Origin: Bacteroidales bacterium UBA1064 | GTDB taxonomy: Bacteria; Bacteroidota; Bacteroidia; Bacteroidales; Tenuifilaceae | Direction of reading: 5' to 3' | DNA length: 29,655 nucleotides | Assembly: GCA_002316235.1 (NCBI GenBank) | Contig: DCDD01000071.1 | Coordinates: 1-29,655, forward strand | Part shown: positions 24,033 through 29,655 of the stretch, one piece after another | Position numbering within the stretch: the first letter of the stretch is position 1 | Layout: the number at the start of each line of letters is the position of its first letter | Notes under the pieces: generated by a model | Told to the model about the DNA's origin: nothing | What the model saw: the letters and a program-made list of their open reading frames with translations, nothing else | Databases searched by the model: none | Program-made: the position numbers and the translations under genes

Positions 24033-25013
24033 TTATCTGAAGCTAATTCCTATGCCGGTGTTAAGAACAGAATAATCGCCAAAGGAGTAATCGCAGTGAA
24101 ACGTAATCAACGCAAGTTTTATCTTTATACCAATATTGGCGTTAAATCCATTATTAGAGAAGTCTAACGCAAGTGGATCTTTCATGTTTAATCCAACATT
24201 GGGAATATCATAGTATCCCTTCAACTTGACATCTGTAGTTGACTTTACGTATCCGACGCCAGCATAAACGGTAAGAACAGGAATTGACTTTGAAACCAGC
24301 AGCTTGCCGGTAAACCCCGAAGCGTTAAAGTTAAGGGTTTGATCTTTGCTTTTATCAATATCAAAAGTCGAGGTAAACTCGGTGTAGCCGAAAAAAACCG
24401 AAACATCTATAGGTATCAGCTTAAATCCCGGAATAAATTCCTTAAATTCATTTTTTACACCAATTCCCCAGGAGCTAAAGTTACCTACCTCAGGAAAATC
24501 GACCTTGGGGAAAAAGCGCCCAACCACCTCGGTGTGAAATGGCAAACCCAGCCCAACCTGAATTACCGGGGCAGGAAGAAATTGCATGTTTGAACCCTTT
24601 GGCAGGGTGAGCTCAGATAGTCCTGTGGCCTTATCGGTAAGTATAGGGCCGCTTACCTTTTCACCGGAAACAGTAGGTGAAGTATTCTGGGATGGATTCT
24701 TCAACTCCCAGTATTCAAGGTTAAGCTTTGCCACATCAAAATTTTTAGCGGATGATGGCGGAAATGTTACTGCCCCGGTAAAGGTGATATCGAAACCAAA
24801 AAGTCCATGAGGCTTGGCAGAATTAAACCACCCGTTGTTCAGGCTTGAGCCCAGACTCTTACCAAAAGGCTCGAGGTAGGCTGCTGCGAGTTTTTCAGCA
24901 TCGTTAAGGTTTCCGCTTAAAACCTCAACTACATTTTCCTGAGCATTAACAGTGAATGTGGCAACAATTGTGCTCAGGAATATAATCATCGAAATTCTTC
25001 TATGGCTTTTCAT
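24033..25013 (-). CDS. Outer-membrane beta-barrel protein (DUF6588-like)
   Basis: I start it at MKSHRRISMIIF (25013), giving 326 aa with a signal peptide ending VNA before QEN. The longer frame from 25049 adds 12 residues before a good signal. A characteristic segment AAAYLEPFGKSLGSSLNNGWFNSAKPHGLFGFDIT sits near the start of the mature chain (about 40-75). The rest is alternating-polarity beta strands ending in ISFR, with an aromatic near the C-terminus as usual for barrels. I believe this is the DUF6588 family of Bacteroidota; function unknown. A -7 box lies at 25118-25125. Confidence 0.75.
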   Translation of the reverse strand: MKSHRRISMIIFLSTIVATFTVNAQENVVEVLSGNLNDAEKLAAAYLEPFGKSLGSSLNNGWFNSAKPHGLFGFDITFTGAVTFPPSSAKNFDVAKLNLEYWELKNPSQNTSPTVSGEKVSGPILTDKATGLSELTLPKGSNMQFLPAPVIQVGLGLPFHTEVVGRFFPKVDFPEVGNFSSWGIGVKNEFKEFIPGFKLIPIDVSVFFGYTEFTSTFDIDKSKDQTLNFNASGFTGKLLVSKSIPVLTVYAGVGYVKSTTDVKLKGYYDIPNVGLNMKDPLALDFSNNGFNANIGIKIKLALITFHCDYSFGDYSVLNTGIGISFR

Positions 25014-25117
25014 CTTTTCACATTTATTTAAAAGGTTAATGGGAGGCATATTTTACAGCAATGCTCTAATCAAATCAGTTTTCAAAATTAAGTTAGATTA
25101 TTTTCCTAAATCATAAG

Positions 25118-25125
25118 CAAAAGTA
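25118..25125 (-). promoter_or_regulatory. Possible -7 box for the outer-membrane protein gene
   Basis: The minus strand reads TACTTTTG (TAnnTTTG), implying a leader of about 98 nt before the start at 25013. No upstream TTTG is clear. The dyad at 25124-25138 overlaps its upstream edge. Confidence 0.35.
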
Positions 25126-25138
25126 CGAATGTTTCGTA
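25124..25138. promoter_or_regulatory. Dyad TACGAA-N3-TTCGTA between divergent genes
   Basis: The two 6-bp arms are perfect complements with a 3-nt spacer. The dyad abuts the leftward -7 box and lies 49 nt upstream of the rarA -7 box, so a bound regulator could act on either. No family is identified. Confidence 0.35.
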
Positions 25139-25187
25139 AAGTAAGCATCATTAACTTAAAAAATATCGTTGGTAAGCTATTAGTTGC

Positions 25188-25195
25188 TATTTTTG
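25188..25195 (+). promoter_or_regulatory. Possible -7 box for rarA
   Basis: TATTTTTG matches TAnnTTTG, 18 nt before the rarA ATG at 25214. TTG at 25169-25171 is 16 nt upstream, off the usual spacing. Confidence 0.4.
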
Positions 25196-25213
25196 TAGAA
25201 AAGATAAGGTAGC

Positions 25214-26494
25214 ATGAGCAGTATCCCGCTAGCCGAACGAATGCGCCCTCACACGTTAGACGACTATGTTGGTCAATCACATCTGGTTGGGGAAGGTAGC
25301 GTGCTAAGGGATATGGTAAAATCGGGTAACCTGAACTCCTTTATTCTTTGGGGCCCTCCGGGGGTGGGAAAAACAACCCTGGCAAAAATTGTTGCCAACG
25401 AGCTAAAAAGGCCCTTCCATATTCTTAGTGCAATAAACTCAGGGGTTAAGGATGTTAGAGAGGTAATTGAAAAGGCCAAGTCTCAAAAATTCTTTAATTC
25501 ACCCTCACCAATTCTGTTCATAGATGAAATTCACCGATTTAGCAAATCTCAGCAGGATTCACTTTTAGGCGCTGTTGAGCAGGGTGTAATCACCCTAATT
25601 GGGGCCACAACCGAAAACCCGTCCTTCGAGGTAATTTCACCACTACTTTCACGCTGCCATGTTTACATACTTAAACCACTCAGCAACGAAGAGCTATCCC
25701 TTTTACTCAACAGGGCCATCAGCACGGATGTTGAGTTAAAAAAAATCAAATTTAAAATTGCTGAAACCGAGGCGTTATACCATTTTGCTGGAGGAGATGC
25801 TCGAAAACTTTACAACATTATTGAACTACTAGCCAGTGTTGCTGGTGGTAAAGGTGAAGTGGAGATATCCAATGAGAAGGTAACCAAAGTTCTACAGGAA
25901 AATATTGCGCTCTACGATAAGAATGGCGAGCAGCATTACGATATCATATCTGCGTTTATAAAATCTGTTAGGGGTAGCGATCCCAACGCAGCTGTTTACT
26001 GGCTAGCTCGTATGCTTGAGGGAGGTGAGGATCCAAAGTTTATTGCCCGCAGACTTGTTATACTGGCATCAGAGGATATCGGAATCGCCAACCCAAATGC
26101 ACTTCTGCTGGCAACCAGCTGCTTTCAGGCAGTACATCTTATTGGTATGCCAGAGTCTAGAATTATCCTATCAGAAGCCTCGATATATCTTGCTACCTCT
26201 GCAAAGAGTAATTCTGCTTATGAAGCAATTGACAAGGCTCAGGCGCTAGTTAGAACTTCCGGCAACCTACCCGTTCCCCTGCACATTCGGAATGCCCCAA
26301 CAAAGCTAATGAAGGAAATAGGCTATGGCGCCGACTACAAGTACGCCCACAGTTTTAAAGGAAATTTTGTTGATCAGGAGTTTTTGCCCTCAGGCATATC
26401 GGGGACAACATTATATGAGCCACAGGACAACCCAAAGGAAAGGGAAATTGCCATGAGGTTGAGGAACCTCTGGAAAGATAAGTATAATTATTGA
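25214..26494 (+). CDS. rarA: Replication-associated recombination protein A (AAA+ ATPase)
   Basis: RarA (MgsA) is a clamp-loader-like ATPase acting at stalled replication forks. The 426-aa protein has the N-terminal LAERMRPHTLDDYVGQSHL, Walker A GPPGVGKTT (47-55), Walker B LFIDEIHRF (101-109), sensor 1 GATTENPSFE and the C-terminal tetramerisation domain with GSDPNAAVYWLARML. kdsA follows by 18 nt, so rarA-kdsA is a likely operon, an unrelated pairing of repair and envelope synthesis. Confidence 0.96.
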   Translation: MSSIPLAERMRPHTLDDYVGQSHLVGEGSVLRDMVKSGNLNSFILWGPPGVGKTTLAKIVANELKRPFHILSAINSGVKDVREVIEKAKSQKFFNSPSPILFIDEIHRFSKSQQDSLLGAVEQGVITLIGATTENPSFEVISPLLSRCHVYILKPLSNEELSLLLNRAISTDVELKKIKFKIAETEALYHFAGGDARKLYNIIELLASVAGGKGEVEISNEKVTKVLQENIALYDKNGEQHYDIISAFIKSVRGSDPNAAVYWLARMLEGGEDPKFIARRLVILASEDIGIANPNALLLATSCFQAVHLIGMPESRIILSEASIYLATSAKSNSAYEAIDKAQALVRTSGNLPVPLHIRNAPTKLMKEIGYGADYKYAHSFKGNFVDQEFLPSGISGTTLYEPQDNPKEREIAMRLRNLWKDKYNY

Positions 26495-26512
26495 TTTGTA
26501 AAACACCTGTAT

Positions 26513-27337
26513 ATGAATGTTTTAAACTCAATCACCTCAATCAAGCATCTTGATTCGGGGAATTTTTTTCTAATGGCCGGACCATGTGTTGTAGAAAGCG
26601 AGGAGCTGGCAATAACGGTTGCAGAAAAAGTAAGCGCCATAGCGGAGAAATTTAAGATACCCTACATCTTTAAAGCCTCCTATCGAAAAGCCAACCGCTC
26701 TAGAATTGACTCATTTTCGGGTATTGGCGACTTGAAAGCACTGAAGATACTTCAAAAGATTAGAACTCAGCTACAGCTACCCGTAGTTACCGATATCCAC
26801 AGCGCCGAAGAAGCTGGCATCGCTGCCGAGTATGTGGATGTTTTGCAGATACCGGCTTTCCTCTGCCGCCAAACCGACCTGCTAATAGCCGCGGCGAAAA
26901 CAGGTAGGGTGGTAAATATCAAAAAAGGGCAATTCGTTTCACCTGAATCCATGAAGTATGCAGCGCAAAAAGTTGTGGATTCCGGAAATAGTAAGGTAAT
27001 CCTTACTGACCGGGGCACCCAATTTGGCTACCAGGATTTGATAGTTGACTTTAGGGGGATACCCCAAATGAGAGCCTTTGGATTTCCTGTTGTTGTGGAT
27101 GTAACCCATTCGCTACAGCAGCCTAACCAAACAAGTGGAGTTACAGGGGGAAGACCCGACCTGATAGAGACTATTGCACGGGCAGCAGTAGCTACCGGTG
27201 CCGATGGTATTTTTATGGAGACCCATCCAAATCCTGCTGTTGCACTTTCAGATGGTGCTAACATGTTGGATTTAAAATATATGGAAGAATTAATGAACCA
27301 TTTGGTTCAAATCAGGCAGGTAATCAGGAATTTTTAA
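26513..27337 (+). CDS. kdsA: 3-deoxy-8-phosphooctulonate synthase, metal-dependent type
   Basis: KdsA joins phosphoenolpyruvate and arabinose-5-phosphate to make Kdo-8-phosphate for LPS. The 274-aa sequence has FKASYRKANRSRIDSF, the KKGQFVSPESM segment and DRGTQFGYQDL. Cys25 (AGPCVVES), His199, Glu236 and Asp247 lie at exactly a 14-residue offset from the metal ligands Cys11, His185, Glu222 and Asp233 of the Aquifex enzyme; E. coli has Asn at the Cys position. This predicts a metal-dependent enzyme. The last 14 bases overlap the end of the convergent histidine kinase gene. Confidence 0.97.
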   Translation: MNVLNSITSIKHLDSGNFFLMAGPCVVESEELAITVAEKVSAIAEKFKIPYIFKASYRKANRSRIDSFSGIGDLKALKILQKIRTQLQLPVVTDIHSAEEAGIAAEYVDVLQIPAFLCRQTDLLIAAAKTGRVVNIKKGQFVSPESMKYAAQKVVDSGNSKVILTDRGTQFGYQDLIVDFRGIPQMRAFGFPVVVDVTHSLQQPNQTSGVTGGRPDLIETIARAAVATGADGIFMETHPNPAVALSDGANMLDLKYMEELMNHLVQIRQVIRNF

Positions 27338-28742
27338 TGTAAGCGTTTAGTAGCTCATTAATCTTTTGCTTGAGAAGCAAGGCATTAATAGGCTTTGAAA
27401 TGTAGTCGTTACATCCAACCTCAAAGCAGCGGATGTTATCGTGGGGTAAGGCGTAGGCAGTTTGGGCGATTATGGGGACTTCGGCATTCTGCCTTCTGAT
27501 GGCGGTAACCGCCTCATAGCCGTCCATAACCGGCATCTGGATATCCATCAGGATGAGGTCAACCGGAACTGCTCCCCTCAAAGCGGCATTAACAGCCTCC
27601 TCGCCATTCCTGGCCCAAATAACGTTTGCCTTTGTTTTGGCAAGTATGGTTGATATGTACAGGTAGTTGGACTCCGTATCCTCGGCCACAAGGATATTCC
27701 TACCCTCCCAGCTGTACTCCGGCGAGCTCGTCCTGTAGAACTTGGCCCCCGAATGGGCTACGTTTACGTCCTCGTAGGGGATGGTGAAGTAGAAGGTAGT
27801 CCCCACCCCGCAGGTTGACTCAAACCAGATATCCCCACCGAGCAGGTTCACCACGCTTTTGCTGATGTATAGCCCAATGCCGGTTCCCCCATACTTGCGG
27901 GTCGATCCCTCCTGAATTTGCCGGAAGCGCTCGAAGATTATATCCTGCTTGTCGGTAGGGATGCCAATACCCGTATCCCGAACAAAAAACTCTATTTGCC
28001 GCTCCTCGGGACGGTTCACGAAGCCAAACTCCACAAAACCCTTCTCCGTGAACTTGAGGGCGTTGCTGATGAGGTTGACCAGCACCTGTCGGAGCCGGAG
28101 CCCATCGGTGTAAAGAATGTTGGCCTCACCATCATTCAGGTTCAGCAGCCGGATGTTGATGTGCTCCTTTTCCTGCTTAAACTTTACCTCGTTAAAGAAT
28201 GTGTACACCTCAAACAGGAGGTTATCCAAATCGCATTCCGCCTTGGTAATGGCCAGCTGGCCCGCATCAATCTTTGAAATGTCAATAATGTCATCAATCA
28301 GGTTTACCAGCATCAACCCGTTGTGGTAGATGATGTCAATATAGCGATCACGTTTCTCAGCCGATTCCTCATTCTTCAACAGCTGGGCAAACCCCAGAAT
28401 CCCATTCATGGGTGTTCGGATTTCGTGGCTCATGTTGGCTAAGAAGTTAGATTTAAGTATATCGGACTCCTCAGCCTTGCGCTTGGTTCTTTCAAGTGCC
28501 TCTCTTAACCTGGATTGTTCTAAGGCTTGTGTAGAAAGAAGGCTGTTTAGCTCATCGTTATCTACCTGAAGCTCTCTGCATCTAATTTTCAACTCGGCAT
28601 TTTCTATTTTTAATGCTTCAATATCCTTTAGCTGGTCTGAACTACCTGTTATGTTCCTGGGGTGAATTCTACGGTGAATTAAAACTACATATCCTACTAG
28701 TAGTATGCAGGTAATTCCTAATATCACGTTCAGTATAGTCAT
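27324..28742 (-). CDS. Hybrid histidine kinase with one membrane helix and C-terminal receiver
   Basis: I start it at MTILNVILGITC (28742), giving 472 aa; a -7 box at 28808-28815 downstream of the alternative Met (28835) favours this. A single membrane helix (about 4-21) is followed by a coiled coil (about 38-90), HisKA with phospho-His106 (SHEIRTP), HATPase with N227 (NLISNALKF), DTGIGIP and GGTGIGL, then a receiver with phospho-Asp400 (LILMDIQMP), acidic Glu354/Asp355, Thr428 and Lys450. It has no periplasmic sensing domain, so it may sense via its membrane helix or a partner. Base composition rises sharply in GC across about 27500-28360 compared with the AT-rich N-terminal coding part and the neighbours. 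It overlaps kdsA tail to tail. Confidence 0.9.
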   Translation of the reverse strand: MTILNVILGITCILLVGYVVLIHRRIHPRNITGSSDQLKDIEALKIENAELKIRCRELQVDNDELNSLLSTQALEQSRLREALERTKRKAEESDILKSNFLANMSHEIRTPMNGILGFAQLLKNEESAEKRDRYIDIIYHNGLMLVNLIDDIIDISKIDAGQLAITKAECDLDNLLFEVYTFFNEVKFKQEKEHINIRLLNLNDGEANILYTDGLRLRQVLVNLISNALKFTEKGFVEFGFVNRPEERQIEFFVRDTGIGIPTDKQDIIFERFRQIQEGSTRKYGGTGIGLYISKSVVNLLGGDIWFESTCGVGTTFYFTIPYEDVNVAHSGAKFYRTSSPEYSWEGRNILVAEDTESNYLYISTILAKTKANVIWARNGEEAVNAALRGAVPVDLILMDIQMPVMDGYEAVTAIRRQNAEVPIIAQTAYALPHDNIRCFEVGCNDYISKPINALLLKQKINELLNAYIKNS

Positions 28743-28807
28743 GTTATTTAATAATCTAAAATACAATCTGTTGTAAGTAACCAGCCAGTAATCAAAACCT
28801 AGCAGCA

Positions 28808-28815
28808 CAAATTTA
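28808..28815 (-). promoter_or_regulatory. Possible -7 box for the hybrid kinase gene
   Basis: The minus strand reads TAAATTTG (TAnnTTTG). Transcription would start near 28801, leaving about 59 nt before the start at 28742 and excluding the upstream Met at 28835. Confidence 0.45.
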
Positions 28816-28901
28816 GGGTAAATAAAAATGTTCACCTTTAAAAATACCCATTTTTACTTTAACATGGGGATATTGTTTATTAACGTATCCTAAGAGTTGA
28901 T

Positions 28902-28931
28902 AAAAAAACCTCCATCGGAAAATGGAGGTTT
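28902..28931 (-). terminator. Terminator of the small outer-membrane protein gene
   Basis: Minus strand: AAACCTCCAT (28931-28922) pairs with ATGGAGGTTT (28915-28906), 6-nt loop, with T7 at 28908-28902. It lies 22 nt past the stop at 28953. Confidence 0.85.
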
Positions 28932-28952
28932 AAACGTTCCCTTTTAGAAGTC

Positions 28953-29624
28953 TTAAAAGAATATTCCCAGGCTAAAAATAAACTGGGGGTTCCGTTGGTC
29001 GAATTTAAAATCACTACCTCCCAGGGTAATACCCTCGCCCAGCTTGCTCAGGTTTCCTTCGTATTTAAAGTCAAAGGTTATCTTCTTAAGAATATCAATG
29101 CCGGCTACCAGCTGGTATCCAAACACGGCATTTTTAAAATTACTTTCGGCTGACTGGCTGGTTAGCGAGGCAAGTTCCTTTTTGAGGCCGTCGTTTTCGC
29201 TAAGCATAATGGATGCAACAGGTCCTAGTCCGATTCTTGCTGGGCCAAACTTCCAACCTACCATAACAGGGATATCAATCTTGTTAAACTTTTGATCTTC
29301 TACGGTTTGAATAGCTTCGTCGGCACTATTTATGTATGACAGCACAACCTCCCCTTTTGACTGGGTAAATAGAATTTCGGGTTGGATAAAAAGTCCGGCA
29401 AGTTGTATTCTTCCAAAAACGCCAAAATGAAGACCTAGCTTGGAGTTGCCCTGTTCAACAGCAAATTGTTTAAGCCCATCAGTCGTAGTGAGCCCCTGTA
29501 GGCTGGTTTCGTCAATTTTTACATTGGTAGAACTTACGCCTCCTTTCACACCAAATCTCAGAAACTGAGCATTTGCAATTGTGAATGAAAAAAGGGCTAG
29601 GGCTAAAATAAATAGCTTTCTCAT
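28953..29624 (-). CDS. Small outer-membrane beta-barrel protein, PorT-like family
   Basis: This 223-aa protein has a signal peptide (MRKLFILALALFSFTIANA before QFL). The mature chain opens with LRFGVKGGVSSTNVK, typical of the outer-membrane barrel family PF13568 (PorT-like), and has alternating strands such as GLHFGVFGRIQLAGLFIQPEILFTQ and IDIPVMVGWKFG, ending FSLGIFF with a terminal Phe for barrel assembly. PorT itself is a type IX secretion component, but this family is broad; there is no sign that this is a secretion gene. It stands alone, with a terminator on its 3' side. Confidence 0.85.
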   Translation of the reverse strand: MRKLFILALALFSFTIANAQFLRFGVKGGVSSTNVKIDETSLQGLTTTDGLKQFAVEQGNSKLGLHFGVFGRIQLAGLFIQPEILFTQSKGEVVLSYINSADEAIQTVEDQKFNKIDIPVMVGWKFGPARIGLGPVASIMLSENDGLKKELASLTSQSAESNFKNAVFGYQLVAGIDILKKITFDFKYEGNLSKLGEGITLGGSDFKFDQRNPQFIFSLGIFF

Positions 29625-29655
29625 AGGATAAAATTTAAGGTTAGACTTTAAAGTT

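Noticed and set aside
28743..28835. 31-residue N-terminal extension of the hybrid kinase
   Set aside because: The TAnnTTTG box at 28808-28815 places the transcription start inside this stretch, and the Met at 28742 leads straight into the membrane helix.
1..29655. CRISPR array, insertion sequence, prophage or integron
   Set aside because: No evenly spaced direct repeats, transposase, integrase or phage structural genes were seen on either strand.

Overview
The window reads as a chromosomal segment of a Bacteroidota genome, most likely order Bacteroidales. The evidence is the phylum-type promoter boxes (TAnnTTTG, twice with an upstream TTTG at the preferred 19-nt spacing), the 50-aa DUF4295-type gene next to rpmB and rpmG, an L33 of the Bacteroidota type, secreted proteins with a Gln right after the predicted signal cleavage site, PorT-like barrels, a hybrid histidine kinase and metal-dependent KdsA. 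The DNA is AT-rich with many A/T-tract terminators. I see no insertion sequence, phage gene, CRISPR array, rRNA or frameshifted gene. This is mostly core chromosome, and the genus cannot be named from sequence alone.

Layout. 1-468 is AT-rich non-coding DNA with several dyads. 469-5152 is a rightward run: a small Cro/C1-type regulator, pyrD (class 2-like dihydroorotate dehydrogenase), then a compact selenium-handling set: yedF, a selenium-associated class V aminotransferase (cysteine desulfurase family), a DUF3343 putative Se/S carrier and selD. Next, at 5342-6232, is an unrecognised 296-aa protein made of two copies of a two-part beta-rich unit. 6256-11189 holds a small acidic protein, a periplasmic thioredoxin-like protein, a TPR protein and gyrA. 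11398-14523 holds clpC and tpx on the plus strand. 14643-19106 is leftward: tRNA-Thr(CGU), cinA, rpmB-rpmG-DUF4295, then ftsY-rimO. 19350-21196 has a lipoprotein and fabG. 21641-25013 has a large Cache-HAMP-GAF-PAS receptor convergent with an outer-membrane protein. 25214-27337 is rarA-kdsA. 27324-29624 is a hybrid histidine kinase and a small outer-membrane barrel.

How genes fit together. YedF, the desulfurase-like enzyme, the DUF3343 protein and SelD would mobilise selenium from selenocysteine, carry it as a protein-bound persulfide-like form and activate it as selenophosphate. No selA, selB, tRNA-Sec, ybbB or selenium-dependent molybdenum hydroxylase gene is in the window, so the end use of the selenophosphate is open. 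rpmB, rpmG, ftsY and rimO form a ribosome, targeting and ribosome-modification neighbourhood. FabG and KdsA supply envelope lipid synthesis.

The best candidates for something undescribed are the AB-AB duplicated protein after selD, the pyrD-linked orphan selenium module with a Cys-type catalytic position in a class 2-like PyrD, the GC mosaic inside the hybrid kinase gene, the 18-bp perfect palindrome three bases upstream of the gyrA start codon, and the structured non-coding left flank.
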